From: Betaproteobacteria bacterium GR16-43
GTDB taxonomy: Bacteria; Pseudomonadota; Gammaproteobacteria; Burkholderiales; Usitatibacteraceae
DNA length: 64,000 nt
Direction of reading: 5' to 3'
Assembly: GCA_001953215.1 (NCBI GenBank)
Contig: CP019169.1
Span: 3,968,001 to 4,032,000 of the forward strand
Shown in pieces: positions 26,777 to 35,690 of this stretch (position 1 is the stretch's first letter; each line of letters starts with the position of its first letter). The position numbers and the translations under genes were made by a program. The notes under the pieces were generated by a model. It ran no database searches. It was not told the DNA's origin and saw only the letters and a program-made list of their open reading frames with translations.

Positions 26777-27204
26777 AGGCGCGAGTCGAGCTGGCGCTCG
26801 AGGCGTTCGACTTCCTGCTGGCGGCGGCCCTCTTCGACGCGCTCGCGCCACGCATCGCGGTCGGCGGAACGCGAATCGCCTTCGTAGACTACGCGGGGGC
26901 CGGAGATGGGGGTGCTCCGCACTTCCTGGTATTCCTCTCGCCAATCCTGGCTCGGCGTCATCGGGGGCTCATACGCGGCCACGGACGCGTATTCCTGCGC
27001 GCGCCCGCGGGGCAGGACGCCCGAGACGGTGCCGTTGGTCATGCGCTCTTCCTGGGCGGCGACCCGCTGCCGCGCCGCCTGCTCGCGTTCGAAAGCGGCC
27101 ATGGAGCCCGCCCCTTGCCCGCCCGAAAGGCTCGCGGCCAGCCCCACGAGCATGAACGTGGCGACGGCACCGATGGTGATGACCCGGAAGGCGATGTTTT
27201 TCAT
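26764..27204 (-). CDS. Small single-pass membrane or secreted protein
   Basis: The 146-residue protein has one N-terminal hydrophobic segment (M-K-N-I-A-F-R-V-I-T-I-G-A-V, about residues 5-28) and then a hydrophilic region rich in Glu, Arg and Gln that ends in a helical, probably coiled-coil tail (W-R-E-R-V-E-E-G-R-R-Q-Q-E-V). The start at 27204 is preferred because it puts the hydrophobic segment at the terminus; a start at 27234 would add ten residues. I do not recognise a family. A perfect CRP-type palindrome lies 53-68 bases upstream. Confidence 0.6.
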   Translation of the reverse strand: MKNIAFRVITIGAVATFMLVGLAASLSGGQGAGSMAAFEREQAARQRVAAQEERMTNGTVSGVLPRGRAQEYASVAAYEPPMTPSQDWREEYQEVRSTPISGPRVVYEGDSRSADRDAWRERVEEGRRQQEVERLERQLDSRLYGR

Positions 27205-27229
27205 GGCGAGTGCGTGGAAACTACCGGAA

Positions 27230-27235
27230 ATCATG
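27230..27235 (-). promoter_or_regulatory. Candidate -10 box for the small membrane gene
   Basis: On the minus strand CATGAT matches TATAAT at four of six positions. With a start point near 27223, the CRP-type site would be centred at about -41.5, the class II activation position. Confidence 0.35.
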
Positions 27236-27256
27236 GGCGCAACGGCCGGACTTGGC

Positions 27257-27272
27257 TGTGACGCAGCTCACA
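27257..27272. promoter_or_regulatory. Perfect CRP/Vfr-type binding site
   Basis: TGTGACGCAGCTCACA fits the TGTGA-N6-TCACA consensus at all ten fixed positions. It lies between the MCP gene end and the start of the small membrane gene. Confidence 0.65.
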
Positions 27273-27291
27273 ATCCGGGAAAAATCGCCGG

Positions 27292-28875
27292 TTATTTCCG
27301 GGGCAGCTTCGCGGCCGGGCGCGGCGCGGCGACCCGCGCCGGTCCTCGCTGGGCGTCGCCAAGCTGGAAGACGCTCACGGCTTCCTCGAGGCCCCGGGCC
27401 TGCTCGGACATCGATTGCGCGGCGGCCGAGGTCTCCTCGACCAGCGCGGCATTGTGGTGGGTGACGCCCTCGATCTGGGTGACGGCGCGCCCGATCTCGG
27501 TGATGCCCGTGGACTGCTCGACCGAGGCCGCCGAGATTTCGCCCACCACGCCCGAGACCTGGTTGATCGACTCGACGACCTGCGTGATCGTGGCGCCCGC
27601 TTCGGCGACCTGCTTGCGGCCCGCGCCCACCTTCTCGACGGCGAGCTGGATCAGCGTCTTCACTTCCTTGGCCGACGCCGCGCTGCGCTGCGCGAGGCTG
27701 CGCACCTCCGAGGCCACGACCGCGAAGCCGCGGCCCTGCTCGCCGGCGCGAGACGCCTCGACCGCGGCGTTCAGCGCAAGGATGTTGGTCTGGAACGCGA
27801 TGCCGTCGATCACCGTGACGATGTTGGCGATCTCGGAGGCGCCCGCGTTGATCTCGTCCATCGTCGTCACGACGCCCTGGACGGCATCGCCGCCGCGGGT
27901 GGCGACTTCGGTGGAGGCCCGGGCGAGGTCGCGCGCCTTCAATGCATGCTGCGCGTTCTGCCGTACCGTCGCGGTGAGCTCCTCCATCGTGGAGGCGGTT
28001 TCCTCGAGCGACGTGGCCTGCTGCTCGGTGCGCGACGAAAGCTCGGTCATCCCCTTCGCGATCTCGCGCGTGCTCTCGCGCACCGACCCGGTGGAATGGC
28101 GAATTTCGGCGATCAACCCGGTGAGCGACTCCTGCATGCCCTTCAGCGCGGCGAGCTGGCTGTCCTTGTCGCCGGGCGCCAGGCGGATCGGCGAGGCGAG
28201 GTTGCCGCGCGCGATTTCCTTCACGATGCGCGTGGCGTATTCGGGTTCGCAGCCGAGCTGTTGCCAGATGCGCCGCACGATGAGGCGCGAGACGATCACC
28301 AGCACGAGGACCACTAGCACCGAAGCGCCGATCATCGCGGCCAGCACGCGCTGGATCTCGGAGCGCGCGTTGTCGAGGCTCGCGCCGAATCCGGCATTCG
28401 CCTCCTTCGTCGCGGCATCGAGTTCGTCGTTCAACTTGCGGATCGAGACCTGCATCGCCTCGATGGCGACCTTGGTGTCGCCCTTGTCCACGCCGAGCAT
28501 CACGCGGGCCACCTTGCTCGCGGGATCGTAGTACGCGTCGAAGAGCCCGCTCACTCGCGCGGCGAAGGCGGATTGCCCCGGCAGCGCACCCAGCTTGTCG
28601 ATCATCGCGCGGATGGTCTTCGCGCGCTCGGCGGCGTCCTCGAGCTTCTTCTTCTCGCCCTCGGCCACCGCCGCGTTGAAGTCGTCGGTGATGCGCGATA
28701 CTTCGGAGGAAAGCGCCTTCACGCCTTCCAGGCGCGGATAGTCGACGACGGCCACGTGTTCGACGTGCTTCAGCGCATTCGACGCGAAGCCGATCCCCGC
28801 CGCGATCCCGACGCCGAAAATCAGCACGGCGATCGCGGGCAGCGACCAGATCTGCTTGCGGACTCCGACAGCCAT
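27292..28875 (-). CDS. Methyl-accepting chemotaxis protein
   Basis: The 527-residue receptor has a membrane helix near residues 10-32, a four-helix-bundle periplasmic part, a second membrane helix (about 183-205) and a HAMP domain. The long signalling hairpin has the near-invariant tip F-Q-T-N-I-L-A-L-N-A-A-V-E-A-S-R-A-G-E-Q-G-R-G-F-A-V-V-A (given here in spaced form). Methylation-type helices carry E-E-T-A-S-T-M-E-E-L. It passes ligand information to CheW/CheA. The gene follows a PstS-like gene by 7 bases and a porin gene before that, which suggests it senses something the pair handles. Its ATG has AGGA just upstream. No C-terminal CheR-binding pentapeptide is seen. Confidence 0.95.
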   Translation of the reverse strand: MAVGVRKQIWSLPAIAVLIFGVGIAAGIGFASNALKHVEHVAVVDYPRLEGVKALSSEVSRITDDFNAAVAEGEKKKLEDAAERAKTIRAMIDKLGALPGQSAFAARVSGLFDAYYDPASKVARVMLGVDKGDTKVAIEAMQVSIRKLNDELDAATKEANAGFGASLDNARSEIQRVLAAMIGASVLVVLVLVIVSRLIVRRIWQQLGCEPEYATRIVKEIARGNLASPIRLAPGDKDSQLAALKGMQESLTGLIAEIRHSTGSVRESTREIAKGMTELSSRTEQQATSLEETASTMEELTATVRQNAQHALKARDLARASTEVATRGGDAVQGVVTTMDEINAGASEIANIVTVIDGIAFQTNILALNAAVEASRAGEQGRGFAVVASEVRSLAQRSAASAKEVKTLIQLAVEKVGAGRKQVAEAGATITQVVESINQVSGVVGEISAASVEQSTGITEIGRAVTQIEGVTHHNAALVEETSAAAQSMSEQARGLEEAVSVFQLGDAQRGPARVAAPRPAAKLPRK

Positions 28876-28882
28876 GACGTCC

Positions 28883-29308
28883 TCAGGGAATCGAGAGGAC
28901 GCTCTTCACCGTCCCGTCGAGCGCGCCCTTCTCGATGTAGCCGATCGCGCCGGGGTCGGCCGCGACCGCCTTCTTCACGTCGGCCGACGATGCGAGCTCC
29001 TTCGGAGGCTGGCCCTTGCCGCTGAACATCTGCTTGGCCCAGAACGCCTTCACCTGGCCCGGGTTCTTGTCCGCGACCTTGGTGTAGAACTCGTCGCGCA
29101 GCGCCGTGCCTTCCTTCTGGTCCACGGGTGCCGCGGCTCCTCCGCCCGGAAAGGACGCGGAGCGGCCGAGGAACACCTGCGCCACCTGGTCCGCGCTCAT
29201 CGAGGCCGCGGGATTCTTGGGATTCACGATCACGACCAGCTCGGCCTGCGCCGAGAGCGCCGCGAAGCCGAGGACGATGCCGATAGCGAATGTCTTCATG
29301 GCCGTCAT
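28883..29308 (-). CDS. Small PstS-like periplasmic binding protein
   Basis: The 141-residue protein has a Sec signal peptide ending Q-A-E and then a fold typical of short phosphate-ABC substrate-binding-like proteins: V-I-V-N-P-K-N-P, Q-V-A-Q-V-F-L-G-R, a middle W-A-K-Q-M-F-S-G-K, and V-A-A-D-P-G-A-I-G-Y-I. It is about half the size of true PstS, so it probably lacks one lobe-forming insertion. The start at 29308 overlaps the porin stop (TGATG); a second ATG at 29299 is also possible. With the porin and MCP it forms a three-gene operon. The ligand, possibly an oxyanion, is unproven. Confidence 0.78.
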   Translation of the reverse strand: MTAMKTFAIGIVLGFAALSAQAELVVIVNPKNPAASMSADQVAQVFLGRSASFPGGGAAAPVDQKEGTALRDEFYTKVADKNPGQVKAFWAKQMFSGKGQPPKELASSADVKKAVAADPGAIGYIEKGALDGTVKSVLSIP

Positions 29309-30543
29309 CAGAACACGAAGTCCACGGCGGCGCTGTACACGTTCACGTTCGAGCCGGCGAAACCGGGCTGCGCGCGCTGGAAGTTGCCGACGGCGCCGTT
29401 GGGAAGGTCGATGCGGTCCCACTGCACCTTCACGTCGGCATTCTTGTGGAACTGGTAGCGGAATCCGACGGCGACCGTCTTCTGGGCGACGTTCTGTCCC
29501 TCGAGCAGGCGGTTCACGCCCGCGGCCACCGCGGCCAGCGGCCCCACGGAGGGAATCAGCGACTGCGACGTCGCGCTGTCCACCTTCACGCGCGAAAGCG
29601 TGAGGTGCGGCATGAAGTTGCCGAAGCGGTAGCCGCCCATGAGGTACCACGACGACGTGTCGGCGAGGAACAGGTCCGCCTTGCGCTTGCCGTACTCGCC
29701 CATCAGCAGCATGTTGCCGCTCTCGTACGAGGCGCCCACGGTCGTGAACGTGATCTTCTTGTCGATGGTGTCCAGCTCGTTGGCGAGGGCCGCCGCGCCG
29801 GGAACCAGCGCGTTGATCTGGCGCAGGCCGTCGAAGAGCGGCTGGATCGCCTGGTCGCGGTACGTGAAGTCCGTCTGCAGGTAGCCGAGGCGAAGGGTCC
29901 AGGGACCGGACTCGGCGCCGAACTGCACGCCGAACATGTTGTCGAGATCGGCCGTGTTGTGGCCGCCGGCCGAAACCGGAATCTCCGTCGGCGCGCGGCC
30001 CACGTAGGCCTGGCCGCTCAGGTTCACGCCGCTCACGTCATGGCGATAGGTGATGTCGCCACCCTGGAACTTCGTGGTGGGCGACTGCGAGTACAAGGCC
30101 GTCGGCGGGCGCACCCAGGGGTACGAGAGGCCGACGAGGCGCGACTCCGAGAGCATGAAGATGGGCACGGCCATGATGCCGCCGCGCACGGTGAGGTCCG
30201 GCGTGAACGCGTAGCGCGCGAAGGCCCACTCGACGTGCGGCGTGAAGTCGTCGTCGGCCGTGCGGTTGGCCACGGCCTGGATCACGGCCGAGAACTGCGG
30301 CGTGAAGCGCGCGTCGACCTGCGCCGCGATCAGCGAATCCACTCCGAAATCGGCCTTCTTCTTGGCACCACCCGGTTGCAGGACGGAGACCGCGTATTCG
30401 GCCTTGTCGGTATCGGTGCTCACGACGCCGAGCGTGCCGAAGCCGCTGAACTTGAACATGCTGGGTGCCGATTCCTGCGCAAAAGCAGCCACAGGCGCGC
30501 CCAGGGCGATCGCCATCGCGATCGCCATGCGATTCTTGTGCAT
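29308..30543 (-). CDS. Outer-membrane porin-like beta-barrel protein
   Basis: The 411-residue protein has a Sec signal peptide (cleaved after A-F-A near 22) and then opens with F-K-F-S-G-F-G-T-L-G. It consists of alternating amphipathic strands and ends in D-F-V-F, with the terminal Phe recognised by the BAM complex. The segments Y-L-M-G-G-Y-R-F-G and V-A-V-G-F-R-Y-Q-F read as barrel strands. It probably forms an outer-membrane channel. It is the first gene of the porin/PstS-like/MCP operon. Substrate is not evident. Confidence 0.82.
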   Translation of the reverse strand: MHKNRMAIAMAIALGAPVAAFAQESAPSMFKFSGFGTLGVVSTDTDKAEYAVSVLQPGGAKKKADFGVDSLIAAQVDARFTPQFSAVIQAVANRTADDDFTPHVEWAFARYAFTPDLTVRGGIMAVPIFMLSESRLVGLSYPWVRPPTALYSQSPTTKFQGGDITYRHDVSGVNLSGQAYVGRAPTEIPVSAGGHNTADLDNMFGVQFGAESGPWTLRLGYLQTDFTYRDQAIQPLFDGLRQINALVPGAAALANELDTIDKKITFTTVGASYESGNMLLMGEYGKRKADLFLADTSSWYLMGGYRFGNFMPHLTLSRVKVDSATSQSLIPSVGPLAAVAAGVNRLLEGQNVAQKTVAVGFRYQFHKNADVKVQWDRIDLPNGAVGNFQRAQPGFAGSNVNVYSAAVDFVF

Positions 30544-30698
30544 GGGGAGGATCCCTGAAAGTGAAAAGTAGTTTTCCGGTTCAGGGCCAATCTTAGGGAC
30601 GATGCTGCCGAGTGCGTGTGATGCACCGCACTAAGACGCGGCACGCATCTTTCAATCGCAACGCAAGGGTGCGCGAGTTTCGCGATGCGAGAACAAAG

Positions 30699-31886
30699 CT
30701 ACTTCACCGCGCCTGCGGGAGGCGGCGCGTCGGGCAACCGGGTCACCACGAGGAATGTCGCCAGGGCGATTCCCGCCATGACCCAGAGCAGCGTGCCGAA
30801 ACCCGCCTGCTTCACGAGCGGGCCGAGGAGCCACACCGCCACGGAGCTGGCACCCAGCGACACGGCGAGGCGCATGCCGGCCACGCGCGAGCGCATGCGG
30901 TCGTCCACGTAGCGCACGATCATCGCGTCGGTGAACGGGATCGCACCGAAGATCGCGATCATGAAGAGCACCTGCATCGCGTACAGCGCCCAGCTCTCGG
31001 CATGCGCGGCGAGCGCGAGGAACGGGATCTGCAGGAGCAACACCGTCAGGTAGAGGGGCTTGAGCGCGAAGCGGTCGAGGAGCCGGCCCACGACGAGCTG
31101 GGCCAGGGAGGCGAGCGCGTAGACGACGGCCAGCAGCAGGCCGAGCTGCGCGGGATCGCGCGTCACCTCGGCGAAGCGCTCGTGCAGCAGCTCGTAGTTT
31201 CCATTGGTGGAAAAGTTGAACAGCAGGCTTCCGCTCGTGGCCGCGAGCGTCATCACGAGGAACACGCGGGCCAGCAGCCGCGAGGGCAGCTCCACCTGCG
31301 TGGGCTTGCGCTTTGCGGGCGGCGCGCCCTCCGTGTGCGCGACGAGCGCGAAGGCGACGCCGCATCCGAGGCTCAAGAGCCCGGGCACGGCGAACGCCAT
31401 GCGCCAGCCGAAGTGCTTCACGAGGTAGCCCGTCGTGACGGCGGCGAGCGCCACGCCGAGGTTGCCGGAGAAGCCGTTCACGCCGATGGTCCAGCCCGGC
31501 CGCGGCGCGTTCTGCAGCAGCATGGGGATGCCGACCGGGTGGTAGATGGAGGCGAAGCAGCCGAGGAGTGCCAGGGCCAGCGCCATCTGCATCGGCGAGC
31601 GCGTCACGCTCACCAGCAGCGCCGCTGCGCCCATGCCGAAGAAGAAGAGCAGCATCATCGAGCGCCGCCCCCAGTGGTCGCCGAGCTTGCCCGAGGGCAG
31701 CGCGCCCACGCCGAAGAAGAGGAACGCGGCCGCGCTGTACGGCATGAGGTCCTCCCAGCGCGTGAGGCCGAACTCCGCGGCGATCGTGGTGACCGCCGTC
31801 GCGAAGATCAGAAGGAACATGTGGTCGATCGCGTGGCCGACGTTGAGCAGCACCTGCGTGGGTCTGTTCTGCATGGCCCACATCAT
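30699..31886 (-). CDS. Major facilitator superfamily transporter
   Basis: The 395-residue protein has about twelve hydrophobic helices. The MFS loop motif follows helix 2 (G-K-L-G-D-H-W-G-R-R), and a similar motif appears in the second half (G-R-L-L-D-R-F-A). A cytoplasmic loop near 195 separates the halves. Early motifs G-H-A-I-D-H-M-F and H-P-V-G-I-P-M-L recall the sugar/drug-proton antiporter group with a conserved helix-1 histidine and aspartate. Starts at 31886, 31883 and 31874 are all possible; none has a good ribosome site. It stands alone, so the cargo is unknown. Confidence 0.88.
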   Translation of the reverse strand: MMWAMQNRPTQVLLNVGHAIDHMFLLIFATAVTTIAAEFGLTRWEDLMPYSAAAFLFFGVGALPSGKLGDHWGRRSMMLLFFFGMGAAALLVSVTRSPMQMALALALLGCFASIYHPVGIPMLLQNAPRPGWTIGVNGFSGNLGVALAAVTTGYLVKHFGWRMAFAVPGLLSLGCGVAFALVAHTEGAPPAKRKPTQVELPSRLLARVFLVMTLAATSGSLLFNFSTNGNYELLHERFAEVTRDPAQLGLLLAVVYALASLAQLVVGRLLDRFALKPLYLTVLLLQIPFLALAAHAESWALYAMQVLFMIAIFGAIPFTDAMIVRYVDDRMRSRVAGMRLAVSLGASSVAVWLLGPLVKQAGFGTLLWVMAGIALATFLVVTRLPDAPPPAGAVK

Positions 31887-32066
31887 GCCTGCGAGCGGGC
31901 CCGGGCGTTACGCAGGTGGCACTCGAGCCGGGCTACGCCAGCCCCGCCGCGTTCACCAGGATGTTCCGCCGCCTGCTGGGGCCGCCGGATAACGGTCGAT
32001 TAACACCTCGGCCGCCGGCGAGTCGCGAGAATCGATTCATTCGCCAAGAATGAATGAGGTCCCGCG

Positions 32067-35000
32067 ATGCCGCGCACTTTCCGGAATGTCATCCTTCTCG
32101 CCGCAGCCTGCTTCACCGTTGCCTTCGAAGCAGGCGCGCAAGCCCCGTTGCAAGGCATCACGAAAGTCGCCGTCGGCAACTCCCACGCCTGCGCCCTCAC
32201 CTCGACCGGTGGTGTGAAGTGCTGGGGCAATAACGGGTCGGGCCAGCTCGGCATGGGCCTCACGGCCACACCCAGCGTCGAGAAGCGCACGGCGAACGAT
32301 CTCCCCGCGCTGCTCTCGGGCGTGACCGATCTCGTGTCGGGCACCAGCTTCTCGTGCGCGCTCGACAACACCGGCGCCGTGCGCTGCTGGGGCCAGAACA
32401 ACTCCGGGCAGGTCGGCGACGGCAGCACCACCAACCGCAACGTCCCCACGCCCGTGAGCCTGCCCGGCCCCGCCGTCGCGCTCTCCGCGGGCGACAACCA
32501 CGCGTGCGCGTTGATGGCCGACACCACGCTTCGCTGTTGGGGAAACAACAGCTCCGGACAGCTCGGCTCGACGGGCGCGCCCAGTCCCTCGCCCTCCCCG
32601 GTACCCGTCGACACGCTCACCGGCGTGGACCAGGTCAGCGCGGGCGGTGGCCACACCTGCGCGCGCATCGGCGGGTCGCTCTCCTGCTGGGGCTCGAACA
32701 CCTCGGGCCAACTGGGCGACGGGACGACGGCGAGCCCGCGCCCCGCGCCGACGCCGGTCCTGGTCCTCACGACGGCCACGGATGTCTCGGCGGGCGCGAC
32801 GCACACCTGCGCGCTCGACGCCGCCGGCGCCGCCTACTGCTGGGGTAACGGCTCCGACGGACGCCTCGGCCTCGGCGTCGTCAACGACTTCGCCAGGACC
32901 CAGCCCATGCCGGTGACGGGCGGGTTCACCTGGTCGAAAATCGCGCTGGGCTCGAACCAGTCGTGCGGCATCACGACCGCGGGCGCGGCGCGCTGCTGGG
33001 GCCTCAATGGCGACGGGACGCTCGGCGACGGAACGTTTTTGAGCCGCGCCTCACCGACGGCCGTCGGTTCCTTCACGAGCGGCGTCACGGCGCTGCGGCT
33101 GCGCGGCAGCACGGCGTGCGCGGTCGTCTCCGGCGAGGCGCGATGCTGGGGCCTGGGCACCTCGGGCCAGCTCGGCAACAATGACTTCTCGCGCTCGAGC
33201 ACGGGTGTAGCCGTGACCGCGCCCGGCATCGTCTTCACGAAACTCTCGCTCAGCCCTTCGTCCTTCACCTGCGGCCTCGCCACGGGCGGCGCCGCGTATT
33301 GTTGGGGCGACAACGCAGCCGGCTACCTCGGCATCGGCACGCAGGGCGATCGCGCGCTGCTACCCACCGGCGTGACAGGGCTCTCCAGTGGTGTGGCGAA
33401 CATCCTCGCGGGCTCGTCGCATGCGTGCGTGCTGACGACCGTTGGCGGCGTGAAGTGCTGGGGCTTCAATACCGTGGGCCAGGTCGGCGACGGCAGCGGT
33501 GCCAGCACGCGCCGCCTCACGCCTGTCGACGTGACAGGCCTCACCTCGGGCGTGGCCTCGATCACGGTCGGCGCGATCCACGTGTGCGCGTTGATGGTGA
33601 GCGGCGGCGTGAAGTGCTGGGGCCTCAACACGTCCGGGCAGCTCGGCGACAACTCGACCACCAATCGCGGCACGCCGGTCGATGTGGTCGGCCTCTCCGA
33701 TGTCACGGTCGCGTCTCTCATGGCGGGCGACAACCACACGTGCGCGCTCACGACGACGGGCACCGTGCGCTGCTGGGGCCAGAACACCAATGGCCAGCTC
33801 GGCCTCGGCGCATCGAGCACGACGCCCACGCTCACACCGGCGGATGTTCCGGGCCTCACGGGCGTGGTGGCACTCGCCGCGGGCACCAGCCACACGTGCG
33901 CGCTCGACGGCGCCGGCGCGCTGAAGTGCTGGGGCCAGGGCTCGGCCGTCGGTGACGGTACGACCACCAATCGCCCCTCGCCCACTTCGGTGGTGGGACT
34001 CACGGGCGTGGTCGACCAGGTCGAGGGCGGCGGCCCGTTCACCTGCGCGCATCAAACCGACAACACCGTGTGGTGCTGGGGCTTGAACACCTTCGGCTAC
34101 CTCGGCAACGGCACCCTCACGAGCGCGACCACGCCCGTGCAGGCGACAGGAACGTTCACCACGCTCGCTTCCGTGCACGCGGGCGGCAGCCACACGTGCG
34201 CCGTTGCGCCCGGCGGCTCGGCTTACTGCTGGGGCAACAACCCGCAGGGACAGTTCGGCAACGGGACGTGGGGCGGCTCGGCCGCGCCCGTCGCGGTGCT
34301 CGCGTTCGATGCCGTGCCCGATGCGATCGCGTTCGTGCCGCAGATCGACGTGCCGACGAATGCCACCCGCACGTCGAACACGATCACGGTCACCGGTGTG
34401 GAGGCCGGGGCGATCATCTCGGTCGTGAACGGATCCTATTCCGTGGGCTGTGTGTCCTTCACGAGTGCCACGGGCACGGTGAACCCGGGCACCCCGGTTT
34501 GCGTGCGGCAGACGTCGTCCGCGACGGCCGACACGTGGGTCACGACCACGCTCACCATCGGCAGCTACACCACCACGTTCCGCACGCGCACGGCCGGCAC
34601 CGCGGGCCCGGCTCTGGCGCCGCGTCCCGACTTCAACGCCGACAGCCGAGCCGATCTCGTGTTCCGCAACGACGACGGCCGCGGCGCGATCTGGCAGATG
34701 AATGGGCTCGCGATCTCGTCTTCGGCGGAGATCTTCCCGGCGGGTACGGCATGGCAAGTCGCCCACGTCGCGGATCTCAACGGCGACAACCGCAGCGACC
34801 TCGTGTGGCAGCACCCCGACGGGCGCGTCACCGTCTACCTCATGAACGGCACCACCGCCACGACGAAGGCGAACCTGCTGCCCGCGGGCGGCGGCTGGAG
34901 CGTCTCGCACGTGGGCGACCTCGACGGCGACGGCAAGGCCGACCTCATCTTCCGCAACACGGATGGCACGATCGCGGCGTGGCTCATGAACGGCGCGGCG

Positions 35001-35642
35001 ATGACCGCGGGGACCACGATCCTCGGTCCCGGCAGCGGATGGCAGGTCACGCATATCGGTGACTTCGACGGCGACGGGAAGAAGGACCTCCTGTTCACGC
35101 ACACCGACGGACGCGTGGCGATCTATCTCATGAACGGCCTCACGCCGACCCTGACGAGCCAGATCCTGAACGCCGGTTCCGGTTGGACGGTAACGCACGT
35201 CGCGGATCTCGACGGCGACGGGAAATCCGACATCCTCTGGCGGCACAGCGACGGACGCCTCGCCGCGTGGTTGATGAACGGCACGGTGATGACCTCGGGC
35301 GCAGAGATCCTGGGCGCGGGCAGCGGCTGGCACATCACGCTCGCCGCGCGCATGAGCAACGACGGCAAAGCCGACCTCGTCCTCACGCACGACGACGGCC
35401 GCGTGGCGATCATGATCATGGACGGCATCACGCCGGTGATCGCGCAGGAGATCCTCGGGCCGGGCACGGGCTGGAGCGTGAAGCGCTTGGCCGACCTCAA
35501 CGGCGACAACAAGGCCGACATCCTCTGGGAGCACACGGACGGAAGCCTGGCGGGCTGGCTCATGAACGGCATCGCGGTCACGAGCGGCTCTGGGCTGCTG
35601 CCGCCGGGGACGGGCTGGCACGTCTTGCCGGGGGCGCCATAG
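32067..35642 (+). CDS. Secreted RCC1-repeat / FG-GAP protein
   Basis: The 1191-residue protein has a Sec signal peptide (to about residue 26). Residues 27-735 hold 14 RCC1-type repeats of about 50 residues, each with a paired-cysteine signature H-x-C-A-L ... C-W-G-x-N-x-x-G-Q-L-G. Fourteen equals two seven-bladed propellers, and the two cysteines in each blade could form a stabilising disulfide. A short beta domain (to about 845) links to seven FG-GAP-like repeats from about 854 to the end, with D-x-N-G-D and D-G-D-G-K-A-D loops; the sixth is degenerate (R-M-S-N-D-G-K-A-D). It is probably extracellular. A GAGG ribosome site precedes the ATG. The gene converges on the ABC permease operon. Confidence 0.9.
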   Translation: MPRTFRNVILLAAACFTVAFEAGAQAPLQGITKVAVGNSHACALTSTGGVKCWGNNGSGQLGMGLTATPSVEKRTANDLPALLSGVTDLVSGTSFSCALDNTGAVRCWGQNNSGQVGDGSTTNRNVPTPVSLPGPAVALSAGDNHACALMADTTLRCWGNNSSGQLGSTGAPSPSPSPVPVDTLTGVDQVSAGGGHTCARIGGSLSCWGSNTSGQLGDGTTASPRPAPTPVLVLTTATDVSAGATHTCALDAAGAAYCWGNGSDGRLGLGVVNDFARTQPMPVTGGFTWSKIALGSNQSCGITTAGAARCWGLNGDGTLGDGTFLSRASPTAVGSFTSGVTALRLRGSTACAVVSGEARCWGLGTSGQLGNNDFSRSSTGVAVTAPGIVFTKLSLSPSSFTCGLATGGAAYCWGDNAAGYLGIGTQGDRALLPTGVTGLSSGVANILAGSSHACVLTTVGGVKCWGFNTVGQVGDGSGASTRRLTPVDVTGLTSGVASITVGAIHVCALMVSGGVKCWGLNTSGQLGDNSTTNRGTPVDVVGLSDVTVASLMAGDNHTCALTTTGTVRCWGQNTNGQLGLGASSTTPTLTPADVPGLTGVVALAAGTSHTCALDGAGALKCWGQGSAVGDGTTTNRPSPTSVVGLTGVVDQVEGGGPFTCAHQTDNTVWCWGLNTFGYLGNGTLTSATTPVQATGTFTTLASVHAGGSHTCAVAPGGSAYCWGNNPQGQFGNGTWGGSAAPVAVLAFDAVPDAIAFVPQIDVPTNATRTSNTITVTGVEAGAIISVVNGSYSVGCVSFTSATGTVNPGTPVCVRQTSSATADTWVTTTLTIGSYTTTFRTRTAGTAGPALAPRPDFNADSRADLVFRNDDGRGAIWQMNGLAISSSAEIFPAGTAWQVAHVADLNGDNRSDLVWQHPDGRVTVYLMNGTTATTKANLLPAGGGWSVSHVGDLDGDGKADLIFRNTDGTIAAWLMNGAAMTAGTTILGPGSGWQVTHIGDFDGDGKKDLLFTHTDGRVAIYLMNGLTPTLTSQILNAGSGWTVTHVADLDGDGKSDILWRHSDGRLAAWLMNGTVMTSGAEILGAGSGWHITLAARMSNDGKADLVLTHDDGRVAIMIMDGITPVIAQEILGPGTGWSVKRLADLNGDNKADILWEHTDGSLAGWLMNGIAVTSGSGLLPPGTGWHVLPGAP

Positions 35643-35690
35643 GACGATGAAGCGCCGGGCCGTGACGCCGGCGCGACGATGGCGGGCGCA

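Noticed and set aside
30617-30632. A second CRP-type site upstream of the porin
   Set aside because: Only the first half (TGTGA) is good; the second half matches at about three of five positions.
31990-32066. A SARP-like direct repeat before the RCC1 gene, matching the one at 17918
   Set aside because: GATAAC and ATTAAC are 11 bases apart but match poorly, and no -10 box follows at the right distance.
32140-34260. Regular TGCTGGGGC-type DNA repeats
   Set aside because: They encode the C-W-G motif of the RCC1 repeats; no separate DNA element is needed.
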